Source of the DNA: an uncultured Desulfatiglans sp.
Lineage (GTDB): Bacteria > Desulfobacterota > DSM-4660 > Desulfatiglandales > Desulfatiglandaceae
Direction of reading: 5' to 3'
Assembly (NCBI GenBank): GCA_900498135.1
Contig: LR026961.1
Span: forward strand, 3,578,010 to 3,642,009
Length of the DNA: 64,000 bases
The notes under the pieces were generated by a model. It ran no database searches and was not told the DNA's origin. It saw only the letters and a program-made list of their open reading frames with translations. Shown here in pieces: positions 55,335-63,831 of the stretch. Made by a program: the position numbers and the translations under genes. Numbering within the stretch: position 1 is the stretch's first letter; each line of letters opens with the position of its first letter.

Positions 55335-55799
55335 TCAGATCGTCTCGAAGCCTCGGATACTGAGCAGCGGGACCGGGCATTTCCGGAACATCTTTTCTGC
55401 CGTGGACCCGAAGATGACGCTCGAGAGGTTGCTTCGGCCCTTGGTGTTCATGACCACAAGATCCGCCTTTTCCGCTTCGACAGCCTCGAGGATCTCGAGA
55501 AAGGGTACGCCCGTCTTCAGGAGGATCTTCGTTTCGACCCCGCCGTGACCCGTCCCGGCCAGCATCCGCTCGATGGCGGTTCTGCGCTCCGCCTTCTCCT
55601 GTTCGAGGTAGGTTTCGACCCGAAAGGTCTCGGTGAGCTTAGAGACCTTTTCCACCGCCTCGATGTCCCGCTGGTTGATGACGTGGACCACCGTCAAGCC
55701 GGCCTTCATGCCGGCTGCGATAAGAGCTGCGTAGTCGAGAGTAGGTGCTGCGTAGCTCGAGAGATCTACGGCGACCAGAATACGTTTTATCTGTTTCAT
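55335..55799 (-). CDS. Universal stress protein (UspA family)
   Basis: A 154-residue single Usp domain. It begins KRILVAVDLSSYAAPTLDYA, contains TVVHVINQRD, and ends with DLVVMNTKGRSNLSSVIFGSTAEKMFRKCPVPLLSI. The end carries the G-x2-G-x9-G-S/T-like ATP-binding motif in slightly altered form (GRSNLSSVIFGST). A GAGGAGGAG site precedes the ATG at 55799. The frame extending to 55844 is spurious. Such proteins bind ATP or acyl groups and modulate stress survival. No specific partner is adjacent. Confidence 0.9.
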   Translation of the reverse strand: MKQIKRILVAVDLSSYAAPTLDYAALIAAGMKAGLTVVHVINQRDIEAVEKVSKLTETFRVETYLEQEKAERRTAIERMLAGTGHGGVETKILLKTGVPFLEILEAVEAEKADLVVMNTKGRSNLSSVIFGSTAEKMFRKCPVPLLSIRGFETI

Positions 55800-56246
55800 T
55801 CCCTCTCTCCTCCTCATGTGTACGTCCAACAGGGGCGGAATCATCCTGGATTCGACAGCCGCCGGAACTCAAATCTGAAGGATTTGGATCGATCTGTCAA
55901 AGGATATCCGGAAGCCAGGAAGGTTGTCCTCGGAAATCCGCGACTCCGCCCCTCGGGTGTGGACCTTGCGGGTTCTGTGGACGCTTTCGGACGGCGCTGA
56001 CGGGATGGGGAATCGAGGCCGTCGGGAAATCACGGAGCTGCGCTTGGGTTCGCGCCGCGTGTCGACGGCACGACGGATGCCGGCGCCCGTGGGACTGCAT
56101 TTGGGTGGTTCCCAATTCCAGCGGAATCGGATATCATGGATGGCAACTGCAAAGATTCCCCTGATCCGGGGCCGCCGGTCCATGATGCGCTCCAGCGTCG
56201 GGAGGTCCGATTGCAGCAAGGATACGGGAGGTTGAAACAGGGTTCA
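55800..56246. other. Intergenic region, no gene seen
   Basis: This lies between the divergent universal stress protein and IscU-like genes and should hold both promoters. I could not pick out a convincing pair of boxes. Several short frames cross it but have no ribosome binding site or family likeness. Confidence 0.35.
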
Positions 56247-56663
56247 ATGGAAGAAAAGACGTTTGATTTTTGGCAGGATCACTCCTTGCACTATCTCGAG
56301 ATGGCCTTTCGAACGGATCGGCACGAGCGCCCGGCGCACCCTGAAGGGTATGGCAAACGGACCGGGGTGTGCGGGGACACCATCGAGATCTTCCTCTCTT
56401 TCCTGCACGGCCGGATTCAAGGTGTAAGCTTTCAAACAGACGGCTGCATGAACACCAATGCCTGCGCGAATACGGTTGGCCAACTGGCGGAGGGCAAGTC
56501 CATCGAAGAGGCCTGGGAGATTACGCCCCAGCATGTCGTCGATTTTCTCGAGACGCTTCCCGCCGGTGACCATCACTGCGCGGAACTGGCGGTGGGTGCC
56601 TTTTATCTGGCCCTTGCCGATGCCGAACGGCGCCGGCGCGATGCGTACCGTTGGCGCAAGTAG
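56247..56663 (+). CDS. IscU/NifU-N-like iron-sulfur cluster scaffold protein
   Basis: A 138-residue protein with the IscU/NifU N-terminal fold. The three ligand cysteines are present in context: GVCGDTIEIFL (Cys42, with Asp44), DGCMNTNACAN (Cys67) and HHCAELAVGAFY (Cys111). These correspond to Cys37, Asp39, Cys63 and Cys106 of IscU. The LPPVK chaperone-recognition motif of IscU is absent, as is common in the anaerobe-type stand-alone NifU-like proteins. I use the ATG at 56247. A longer frame to 56136 is unsupported. No NifS/IscS is next to it. Confidence 0.85.
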   Translation: MEEKTFDFWQDHSLHYLEMAFRTDRHERPAHPEGYGKRTGVCGDTIEIFLSFLHGRIQGVSFQTDGCMNTNACANTVGQLAEGKSIEEAWEITPQHVVDFLETLPAGDHHCAELAVGAFYLALADAERRRRDAYRWRK

Positions 56664-56827
56664 AACGTCCCTGCGAAGGAGGCGTCTTGAGGGGGCTGGG
56701 TTCGGCCGCAGCATGCAGCTTCGGTTTTTCGACCCGGGCGCTGCCGCCTGGGAGCGTCCAGGATGTTGTCAGGCGGCTGTTGACCTATTGAGCGGGTCTC
56801 TTACGTTAGAGCTGCATCCCTGTTGGG

Positions 56828-57138
56828 TTTCCATCCGGAAATGGTCCTTTTTCCCAACCTAGGCCTCAACTTGCAGCTTTGCCTGTGTGGCGGCCTGCTG
56901 GTGGCCTTAGCGAAACCAGTTGATTTCCTTGATATTGGACAAGAATTTTCATGTCCGGATTGGAAACTGGGTTTGAAGGGAGAAGACTTTCCGGTTGGGA
57001 AAATTTTTTTGATACCCGATAAGCCTGGCCGTGCAGCGAAGCTGTGAGACTGAGCGCACGAAGCGTGTGAAAAAAAGCGCTTCATTGTCCGGATTGGAAC
57101 CTCGGTTGCACCCGGAAAATCACTTCCGGACGGAAACT
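56828..57138 (+). repeat. Composite repeat: decayed copy with a second partial long-form end
   Basis: It starts TTTCCATCCGGAAATGG, continues with decayed core pieces (CTTTGCCTGTGTGGCGGCC, GGTGGCC, TTGATTTCCTTGATATTGG) and a first terminal arm ATGTCCGGATTGGAAAC. Then comes a second block with the extra module (CGTGCAGCGAAGCTGTGAGACTGAGCGC, GCGTGTGAAAAAAAG) and another pair of arms ending ACTTCCGGACGGAAAC. It looks like a short copy joined to the right part of a long copy. It fills most of the 530 bp between genes. Confidence 0.65.
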
Positions 57139-57191
57139 ATTTGAATACGGGCCGGGGTACAGCCCCTGACCTTTTGGGGAAAATCGGTTTT

Positions 57192-57728
57192 ATGACGGCA
57201 TCAGCAGAGGATCCAGAGCCGAAATCCAGGCGCTCGTCGATCAAGATCCGTGAGATGGAGATCGACGACATTGCGCAGGTGTTTCACCTTGGAGAGAAAT
57301 TATTTACGGTGGAGAGTGCGCCCAACACCTATCGGACGTGGGATGAGTACGAGGTGATCGAACTCTTTTACGGCGATGTGGAGTTTTGTCTCGTGGCGGT
57401 AAAGGATGAAAAGATCGTCGGTTTCATCCTGGGAACCACCATTACCAAGACCCACTCGGCCTGGAAATACGGACATCTGGTGTGGCTTGCGGTCGACCCG
57501 GCCCTTCAGCGCAAAGGCGTTGCCGAGAAGCTTTTCAGGCGCTTCAAGGATGTCATGCTCAAACACGACGTGCGTATGCTCGTGGTGGACACAGACGCCG
57601 AGAACCTGCCCGCATTGCGCCTCTTCAGGCGTCTGGGGTTTGGCAACCCCAAACAGCACATCTATCTGACGATGAACATGGCCGGTGAAAGACAGCTCAT
57701 GAAGAAAAAAGCGAACGGTGGAAACTGA
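57192..57728 (+). CDS. GNAT family N-acetyltransferase (RimI/Ard1-like)
   Basis: A 178-residue acetyltransferase. IKIREMEIDDIAQVFHLGEKLF opens the fold, LVWLAVDPALQRKGVAEKLF is the acetyl-CoA-binding strand-loop-helix (Q-R-K-G-V-A), and VDTDAENLPALRLFRRLGFGN is the C-terminal motif. The acidic N-terminal lead (about 20 residues) is not part of the domain. The ATG at 57192 has GGGGAAAA upstream. Its 3' end overlaps the M20 peptidase gene start by 11 bases, so the two are translationally coupled and probably act on related substrates. Confidence 0.87.
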   Translation: MTASAEDPEPKSRRSSIKIREMEIDDIAQVFHLGEKLFTVESAPNTYRTWDEYEVIELFYGDVEFCLVAVKDEKIVGFILGTTITKTHSAWKYGHLVWLAVDPALQRKGVAEKLFRRFKDVMLKHDVRMLVVDTDAENLPALRLFRRLGFGNPKQHIYLTMNMAGERQLMKKKANGGN

Positions 57729-58881
57729 CCTCCCCCCAAGAACCCCGGTGGAAGCTTTGATCCAGGATCCTTCCTGCATGGTCCAGCCTCAGCGTCTCAA
57801 AAAGCTCCTCGAGCGGATGGTCGATATTTACAGCCCCTCAGGCAAAGAAGAGGAACTCGTCGAGTTTCTGAGGGGGTACCTCAAGCGCCGCGGACTGCCG
57901 GTCACCCTTCAGCCCGTGGACGAAAACCGCTCCAACCTGCTGGTGATCCCGCCGGAGACCGATGTGCGCCTGGCCCTGGTAGGGCACTTGGACACGGTCG
58001 CAGCCTACGAAATCGAGGACTACGGCTACTCGGAAAGGGACGGCACCATCAGGGGGCTTGGCACCGCCGATATGAAAGGGGGCTGTGCCGCGATGATCGA
58101 GGCCTATCTTTCGCTCTGGCAGAGCGGACGGCAGCGGTTTCCTGCCGCCTTGTGCCTGGTGGTCGGGGAGGAGGAGGCGGGGGACGGGGCGAGGCAGTTG
58201 GCCAGGCAGCATCATTTTCCATGGGTGCTGATCGGCGAACCGACCGATCTCAGACCTTGCCTGAGCCATTACGGCTATGTGGAACTCCATGTGACGACAG
58301 GAGGGCAGCGGATGCATGCCTCTCTGGCGGGCATGGCCCAGAGCGCCGTCGAAGTGCTCTTGAATGTCCTTCTGAATCTCTCCAAGGACATACAGGCGCG
58401 GCACCCCGAGACGACCTACAACATACGCGACCTCTACAGCGTCCACGCAGGCTTTGCTGTACCGGAGTATTCGGAGGCCTGGATCGATCTGCATCTGCCC
58501 CCGTCTTCCCCTCTCGGCGAGATTGTGACGGAACTGGAAGAAGGGGTTGCCGAGCAGAAAGGGCGTTACCCCGGCGTCGACGTCGGTGTGAACGTGACGA
58601 CCATCGATGCCGGGTACGCGCTTCCCGAGAAAGGCCGCCTGATCGATGCGCTCAAGACCGTCTATGACCGCCGCGGCCTCCTGTGGGCACCCGAGCCCTT
58701 CAGGAGCCATTCCGATGCCAACCAGCTTTGGGCCGCCGGGATGAAAGCCCTCATCCTCGGGCCGGGCCGCCTGGAATATGCCCATGCGCCTCAGGAGGAG
58801 GTGCCCTTCGATCAGGTTGCCCTGGCCTCCGAGATCTACGCCGAGCTGATGGTGGAATCCTGCCCCGGGTCCGGCGGGTGA
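57718..58881 (+). CDS. M20 family metallopeptidase / deacylase (ArgE/DapE-like)
   Basis: A ~387-residue zinc amidohydrolase. Metal-site motifs are GHLDTV (His90, Asp92), GTADMKGG (Asp117 bridging), GEEEAGDG (general-base Glu and ligand at 151-153), IGEPTDL, and a late His in EYAHAPQEEV. RSHSDAN is the usual dimer-domain feature. The family cleaves N-acyl or N-terminal amino groups (acetylornithine, succinyl-diaminopimelate, acetyl-lysine). The GTG at 57718 overlaps the GNAT gene. An ATG at 57778 is an alternative. The pairing with an acetyltransferase suggests an acylated amino compound as substrate, but which one is unknown. Confidence 0.86.
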   Translation: METDLPPRTPVEALIQDPSCMVQPQRLKKLLERMVDIYSPSGKEEELVEFLRGYLKRRGLPVTLQPVDENRSNLLVIPPETDVRLALVGHLDTVAAYEIEDYGYSERDGTIRGLGTADMKGGCAAMIEAYLSLWQSGRQRFPAALCLVVGEEEAGDGARQLARQHHFPWVLIGEPTDLRPCLSHYGYVELHVTTGGQRMHASLAGMAQSAVEVLLNVLLNLSKDIQARHPETTYNIRDLYSVHAGFAVPEYSEAWIDLHLPPSSPLGEIVTELEEGVAEQKGRYPGVDVGVNVTTIDAGYALPEKGRLIDALKTVYDRRGLLWAPEPFRSHSDANQLWAAGMKALILGPGRLEYAHAPQEEVPFDQVALASEIYAELMVESCPGSGG

Positions 58882-58911
58882 GGGCCCGCACGCAAAAGCA
58901 TTCGCCTCTCG

Positions 58912-59748
58912 TTATCCGAAGATGTCCACCGGCACGAAACCCGCCTGCCTGACCTCGCTCTGCCCCTCGTCGCTCAGAAGATAGATGATGAAAGACTTGA
59001 TTTCCCACGTGAGGCAATCCGATGAGGTGTAAAGCAGGAGGCGTCTGAGAACGGGGTACCGTTTCGAGCGGGCGTTCTCGATGGAGGCCTCGATGCCGTC
59101 GATACTGAGAGGCCGGATCTCGTCGTTGACGAATCCGGAGCTGATGTATCCGATGGCCTCCGGATGCGTGGCCACATAGGCGGCTACGGCGCTGTTGGAG
59201 GCAACCACGATGGGTTCACCGGCGATCTCTTCGGGGGCAGAGGCGACGATCCGATTCCAGATGTCGTGGGTTCCCGAGTTTTCACTGCGGTTGACTGTTA
59301 CAATGGGCAGGTCCGCTCCTCCGAGCTGGCTCCACCGCTCGATCTTTCCGGAGAAGATGTCTCGAAGCTGCCCAAGGGATAGATCTCGAAGGGGGTTTCG
59401 AGGGTGTACGATAGGGACGACCATATCATATCCGAAGACGAACTCGCGATATTGGGCTGCGCCCTCCCCGAGTTCCGAATCCGTCGCCGGGACGGATGAG
59501 GCGGCAATCTCGCACTGTCCGCCGACGAGGGCCTCGATGCCCTTGTGCGACCCGATGGGCACGACCTCGATCCGGACGCTGCTTTGCCTGGAATAGGCCC
59601 GCACAATCCGCTCCAGGACCGGCTGGGTCGTCGTTGAGCCGTATATGCGGACAACGTCGGGTTCGCTCTCCGCGCAGCCGGAGGCTCCCAGCAGGATCCC
59701 CGCACAGAGAATGATGCAGGCAAGAAAACGAAGGTTGTGTAAGGGCAT
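58912..59748 (-). CDS. PstS-like phosphate-type substrate-binding lipoprotein
   Basis: A 278-residue periplasmic binding protein. The N-terminal signal ends in LLGASGC, a lipobox-like site, so it is probably lipid-anchored. RIYGSTTTQPVLERIVRAYSR, IGSHKGIEAL, CEIAASSVPATDSE, SLGQLRDIFSGKIERWSQLGG and NRSENSGTHDIW are the standard PstS/PBP-like phosphate-binding motifs. The ATG at 59748 is my choice. The longer frame to 59952 has no signal peptide at its start. No PstC/A/B genes are adjacent, so it could be an orphan binding or signalling protein. Confidence 0.87.
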   Translation of the reverse strand: MPLHNLRFLACIILCAGILLGASGCAESEPDVVRIYGSTTTQPVLERIVRAYSRQSSVRIEVVPIGSHKGIEALVGGQCEIAASSVPATDSELGEGAAQYREFVFGYDMVVPIVHPRNPLRDLSLGQLRDIFSGKIERWSQLGGADLPIVTVNRSENSGTHDIWNRIVASAPEEIAGEPIVVASNSAVAAYVATHPEAIGYISSGFVNDEIRPLSIDGIEASIENARSKRYPVLRRLLLYTSSDCLTWEIKSFIIYLLSDEGQSEVRQAGFVPVDIFG

Positions 59749-60245
59749 GACCGACCTCGAATACGGTTGGGTGGGTGAGAAACGCATGCAGCCAGGCGAA
59801 ATCGTTCGAAGAAAGGGTTCCTCTTGGGGGGCCCCGATTTTTCCCGGCCCTCTCTTCCCGTGCCCTGTTTCCCTGAAGATTTCAACCTCCGGACGCAATC
59901 CGGACGATGTCATTCCAGAGGGCATCATCCTGAAAATGCCCGCGGCGGTCAAGGCCTAAAAGGGTGTTGAGTGGATTCTTGCAGGCCTGGTGACGGGCGC
60001 TCGGGCTTTACAATGATGGTCGCTTGCAGTATTTTCGAGACTCCTGCCGTAAGAGTGGATGCGGGAGGCCGGCGCCTCGGGCTCAGACCCGGGCCCCAAA
60101 TCCCGAAATCCGAAGGCTGAACGGCGAAGCCGGAAACCCTATGACGCATTCCGGGTTCCCGAATCCGAAACAGCGAACCATGCGACCTTGACAGATGACG
60201 GCTGTCAGGGAGCCTGGTTCCCTTTGCCTGTGACTGGGGGAGATT
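59749..60245. other. Intergenic region, no gene seen
   Basis: About 500 bp between divergent genes. No credible frame is present. The only assignable signal is the GGGGGAG ribosome binding site at 60236-60242. Promoters for both genes must be here but were not recognised. Confidence 0.35.
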
Positions 60246-61445
60246 GTGGAAAGAGTACCTCCAAGCGAGATCCAGCGGCGCATCGAGCGGCTTCAGTCGC
60301 TCCTGCCGGGTCGTGGCCTTTCAGGAGCGCTGATCTTTCAGAATGTGGACCTTTACTATTATACGGGAACGATTCAGTCCTCGGTCCTCTTTGTCCCCGG
60401 CAAGGGCGAGGCAGTGCTCATGGTGCAGAAAAACTGGACCAGGGCGCGGGCCGAAACGTCCCTCGAGACGGTGGTGCCGCTCCCCAAGGGAAGACGCTCC
60501 ATGGCGGATGTCCTTCGGGATTGCGGATTCGAGCTCAAAGGGAAGATCGGGATCGAACTGGACGTCATTCCGGCCGACCTCTATCTTTGGCTGTGCACCC
60601 GCTTCGAACGCTGTACCTGGGAGGATGTGAGCCCCCTCATTCGGCTCCAGCGGATGCGGAAATCGCCGTATGAGGTGGAACGGATCCGCGTGGCGGCCGG
60701 AATGCTGGATCAGGGCTTCCGCGCGCTTTGCGGAATCATCCGGGAGGGGATGACGGAGCTCGAGGTGGACGGGCATATGGCCCTCATCGCCCGGCGCCTG
60801 GGCCACATGGGCATCTTGAGGATGAGGGGCTGGAACCAGGAGATGACCTATGCCCATGTCCTTTCGGGTGAGAGCGGGGCGATGAGCTCGTTTTTGAACA
60901 GCGCCCATGGCGGTGAAGGCACCACCCCCGCCATGGCGCAGGGGGCCGGATTCCGCAGGTTGAGGCGCAACGAACCGATCGGCATCGACTATGGGATCGG
61001 CGTGGACGGCTATGTGGGCGATCAGTTCCGGACCTTCGTCATCGGCGCTCTTCCCGGGCCGCTTCAGGCTGCCCACGATTGTTCATTCGAGATACACCGT
61101 CGCTTCCAGGAGACGGCCGGACCCGGAGTGAACTGCGACGCCCTATATGCCATGGCGTTAGGAGAGGCTCAGCGGACAGGTTTGCAGGCTCATTTCATGG
61201 GTTTCGGCGAAGGTCAGGTCCACTTCATCGGGCATGGAATCGGCCTGGAGATCGACGAGTTTCCTGTCGTCGCCCCGGGGTTCCGCAAACCCCTCGAACC
61301 TGGGATGGTCCTGGCACTCGAGCCCAAGTTCGTCTTCCCCGGGGAAGGTTTGGTTGGCCTGGAAGATGATTACCTGGTTACCCCGAACGGGGTGGAGCGG
61401 ATCACCCTGACGGATCAGACGGTCATGAAAGTCTTGTGCGATTGA
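60246..61445 (+). CDS. M24 family metallopeptidase (Xaa-Pro aminopeptidase-like)
   Basis: A 399-residue pita-bread-fold peptidase. The N-terminal creatinase-like domain occupies about residues 1-140. The five metal ligands are Asp248 (IGIDYG), Asp259 (VGDQFRTF), His330 (FIGHGIGLEIDEFP), Glu359 (LALEPKF) and Glu373 (VGLEDDYLV). It is therefore likely active on Xaa-Pro peptides or a related substrate. The start is a GTG at 60246 with GGGGGAG three bases upstream of it. It is monocistronic. Confidence 0.9.
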   Translation: MERVPPSEIQRRIERLQSLLPGRGLSGALIFQNVDLYYYTGTIQSSVLFVPGKGEAVLMVQKNWTRARAETSLETVVPLPKGRRSMADVLRDCGFELKGKIGIELDVIPADLYLWLCTRFERCTWEDVSPLIRLQRMRKSPYEVERIRVAAGMLDQGFRALCGIIREGMTELEVDGHMALIARRLGHMGILRMRGWNQEMTYAHVLSGESGAMSSFLNSAHGGEGTTPAMAQGAGFRRLRRNEPIGIDYGIGVDGYVGDQFRTFVIGALPGPLQAAHDCSFEIHRRFQETAGPGVNCDALYAMALGEAQRTGLQAHFMGFGEGQVHFIGHGIGLEIDEFPVVAPGFRKPLEPGMVLALEPKFVFPGEGLVGLEDDYLVTPNGVERITLTDQTVMKVLCD

Positions 61446-61881
61446 TTCTCCTGCCTTCGTTGCCGGTCCACTGGGCGGGCGGATGACGTGCGGGCGTCAT
61501 GCAAAGGCCGGCCTTTCGTCTGCTTCCCGACCAGGACGATCTGCACGGGCGGGTCTAGGGCCGCACAAGGGGTCATGTGGAAAGGAAACCCGAGTGCATC
61601 GTTTCGAGGGCACATTCTTGGGATCTTGCGGGCGAGCGTTGATCGAAGAAAAGCATTTTCGATTTTATCGGCAGCGCCGCCCTGCAATGGAATGCTCTGG
61701 TTTCATTCGCTATTCGACTGGCGGATCAGGGTATACCCCGATGTGTGCACTGTTTGATCTCCGGTGTTCCCACCTTTAGGCACAGGCTTTGCTGCTGGTC
61801 TTACCGTTTCCGCCAAAGCCCTTTGGGGTCAGGCGGGGTGGTGGGGCTGGCAGCGAGGGGTGGCACGAAAGGATAGGTCAA
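61446..61881. other. Intergenic region, no gene seen
   Basis: About 430 bp with only overlapping short frames and no recognisable family. No terminator hairpin with a T-run follows the M24 peptidase gene. The AAAGGATAGG ribosome binding site of the next gene is at its right end. Confidence 0.35.
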
Positions 61882-62172
61882 ATGGGAGCGATGAAAAAGC
61901 AGTGTTTCGGTGTGTTTGCAGCCGTTTTTTTCCTGATGATGTTTTTTGCCTCAGCGGCTTGGGCTGCTGAGACCGTTGGGCAGATCGACATCAACGAGGC
62001 TAGCGTCGAGGAATTGACCGATCTTGAAGGGGTTGGACCGGGGTATGCCCAGAAGATCGTTGAGTATCGCAAAGAAAACGGGCCTTTCGACAAACCGGAG
62101 GATATCATGAAGGTGAAGGGCATCGGAGACAAGATATGGGAAACGAATAAGGACAGGATCAAAACAAAGTAA
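61882..62172 (+). CDS. Exported helix-hairpin-helix (ComEA-like) protein
   Basis: A 96-residue protein with a signal peptide (FGVFAAVFFLMMFFASAAWAAE) followed by a ~60-residue ComEA-type double helix-hairpin-helix: IDINEASVEELTDLEGVGPGYAQKIVEYRKENGPF then DIMKVKGIGDKIWE. ComEA relatives bind DNA in the periplasm during uptake. This one lacks the N-terminal linker of true ComEA and no other competence gene is nearby. I use ATG 61882 (AAAGGATAGG upstream). The ATG at 61891 is equally possible. Confidence 0.85.
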   Translation: MGAMKKQCFGVFAAVFFLMMFFASAAWAAETVGQIDINEASVEELTDLEGVGPGYAQKIVEYRKENGPFDKPEDIMKVKGIGDKIWETNKDRIKTK

Positions 62173-62359
62173 CCAGGAAGGAAAACCAGATCCCCTCCTG
62201 CCTCAGCACCACCCAGCGATGGTGTATCCGCCCCGACCGCCGCAGGGTCTGCTCCTCCACGAAATATTGCTTGCCGATTTTCTGTAAAAGGGCTAAAGAT
62301 CATAGGAAGAATGCCGCTAAACCTGTGCCTCACGGCCTAACGGTGCCTTTCCCGTTCTG

Positions 62360-62565
62360 GTCCATCCGGAAAAGAACATCCGGCACGACCGATTTTGATC
62401 ATGTGATGCACAGCCGGGGCGGCCGGTTTGTCGACCAGGACTAAAGAATCTTTTGCCGGTCCAGGGGCAAACCACCGTTTGTGCGGCTGCCGGCAGGCCG
62501 CCGGACAAGCGAACCTGCAGATCGAAGCTGAGACTGGGAGAACGGCCTGTTTTCGGATGGAAACA
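62360..62565 (-). repeat. Decayed long-form repeat copy
   Basis: Minus-orientation remnants are TCCATCCGGAAAAGAACATCCGG, CAGCCGGGGCGGCCGG (degraded module), TGCGGCTGCC-GGCA-GGCCGCCGGACAAGCG, AACCTGCAGATCGAAGCTGAGACTGG and TTTTCGGATGGAAACAC. Sequence identity is low but the order of parts is kept. It lies just upstream of the thioesterase gene, and nothing else is visible in the 416-bp gap. Confidence 0.55.
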
Positions 62566-62588
62566 CACTCAGACGGGCGCAGGGCATC

Positions 62589-63059
62589 ATGCAGGCAGAG
62601 GCGTTCCAGGATTTGATCCCGGACAATAGGTGTTTCGGATGCGGCCCACGAAACGAGCACGGGCTGCGCATCAAGAGTTATTGGGATGGAGAGGAATCTG
62701 TCTGCACCTTCCAGCCGGAGCCGTTCCATACAGCGGGTCCTCCCCAGTTTTTGAACGGTGGCATCACGGCCACCATCGTGGATTGCCACTGCGTCTGCAC
62801 CGTCATCGCCCATACCTACCGCGTGGAAAATCGCCCCATCGGATCAGAACCCCACATCTGGTGTGTCACGGCATCCCTCGATGTCAGATATCTAAAGCCG
62901 ATCTACCTCGAAGATCCGGTGAATCTGCGGGCGAGGATCATCGACTCGGACGGCCGCAGGACGAAGGTCGCCTGCAGCGTTTTTTCGAGGGGTTCGGAGG
63001 CCGCCAAGGGGGAGGTCGTTGCGGTTCGAGTGCCGCCCGAATGGCGTTCCGGACTGTGA
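62589..63059 (+). CDS. PaaI-type hotdog-fold thioesterase
   Basis: A 156-residue hotdog-fold protein. NRCFGCGPRNEHGLRIKSYWDG near the N-terminus and FLNGGITATIVDCHC in the long helix (with Asp66 in VDC) are typical of the PaaI/4HBT-like thioesterases that hydrolyse acyl-CoA esters. TASLDVRYLKPIYLEDPVNLRARI completes the sheet. The Cys-x2-Cys pair near the N-terminus is often seen in this subgroup. The ATG at 62589 has GCAGGGCATC upstream. The acyl substrate is unknown. It fits with the CoA-ester chemistry encoded elsewhere in the window. Confidence 0.82.
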   Translation: MQAEAFQDLIPDNRCFGCGPRNEHGLRIKSYWDGEESVCTFQPEPFHTAGPPQFLNGGITATIVDCHCVCTVIAHTYRVENRPIGSEPHIWCVTASLDVRYLKPIYLEDPVNLRARIIDSDGRRTKVACSVFSRGSEAAKGEVVAVRVPPEWRSGL

Positions 63060-63162
63060 GCGCCCCGTTGGATGCGAAAGGAGGCGATCCGGGGCGTCGG
63101 GTCGAGAGGCGCGGGCGGAGGGTCCGGTTTGAGAAACCATCTTTGCAGAGGAGGAGTGCGAT

Positions 63163-63588
63163 ATGGGTTTGATTAAGGAATTCAAAGAGTTTGCGATGCG
63201 GGGAAACGTCCTTGACATGGCCATCGGCATCATGATGGGGGCGGCCTTCGGCAAGATCGTGTCCTCTTTGGTAAACGATGTACTGATGCCTCCGATCGGC
63301 AAAGCGCTTGGGAACGTCAACTTTTCGAACCTTTTCATCCTATTGGGCGATGGGGAGTTTCCATCTGTGGCAGCTGCGAAGGAGGCCGGGGTGGCGACCA
63401 TCAATTACGGCATCTTCATCAACACGGTCATCGATTTCGTGATCGTCGCCTTCGTGATCTTTCTCTTTGTAAAGGGCATCAATTCCATGAAAAAGAAAGA
63501 AGAGGCAGCGCCTGCCGCTCCCCCCGAGCCATCCGCTGAAGAGAAGCTTCTTGTCGAGATCCGCGATTTGCTCAAAAAGCGCGCTTGA
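63163..63588 (+). CDS. mscL: Large-conductance mechanosensitive channel MscL
   Basis: A 141-residue pentameric membrane channel that opens under high membrane tension during hypo-osmotic shock. [42 protein letters not shown] is the amphipathic N-helix and pore-lining TM1. [27 protein letters not shown] is TM2. The C-terminal helix reads [14 protein letters not shown], as is standard. Length is normal. The ATG at 63163 follows GAGGAGG. Confidence 0.96.
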   Translation: MGLIKEFKEFAMRGNVLDMAIGIMMGAAFGKIVSSLVNDVLMPPIGKALGNVNFSNLFILLGDGEFPSVAAAKEAGVATINYGIFINTVIDFVIVAFVIFLFVKGINSMKKKEEAAPAAPPEPSAEEKLLVEIRDLLKKRA

Positions 63589-63679
63589 AGGTTGGCCGTC
63601 GCGGAAAGGATAGTTTTTTGCTCTTAATATATTGATATATCAAAGACTTTTTTAGGTTTCAGATTTATTGCGGATTTTG

Positions 63680-63708
63680 TTGACATCGGATTGAGACAGC
63701 CTTAAATT
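63680..63708 (+). promoter_or_regulatory. Candidate promoter without a downstream gene in the window
   Basis: A perfect -35 TTGACA (63680-63685) is followed after 17 bases by TAAATT (63703-63708), which matches four of six -10 positions. The region from about 63600 is AT-rich. A hairpin follows within 20 bases and then a repeat copy, so any transcript would be short or would enter sequence beyond the window. Confidence 0.45.
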
Positions 63709-63722
63709 GTCGCATTTAATAT

Positions 63723-63768
63723 AGCGGGCTGGTTTCGGGCCTCTCCTGGGGTGCGGAGTGAGCCCGCT
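63723..63768 (+). other. Hairpin just downstream of the candidate promoter
   Basis: AGCGGGCT (63723-63730) pairs exactly with AGCCCGCT (63761-63768) around a 30-base loop, followed by GTTTTGT. It could be a weak terminator or the body of a small RNA. Confidence 0.35.
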
Positions 63769-63831
63769 GTTTTGTAGGGGGATGGCGTGAAGCGGAATTT
63801 CCAATGGGAATTTTCGCTGCCGGCCTAGATC

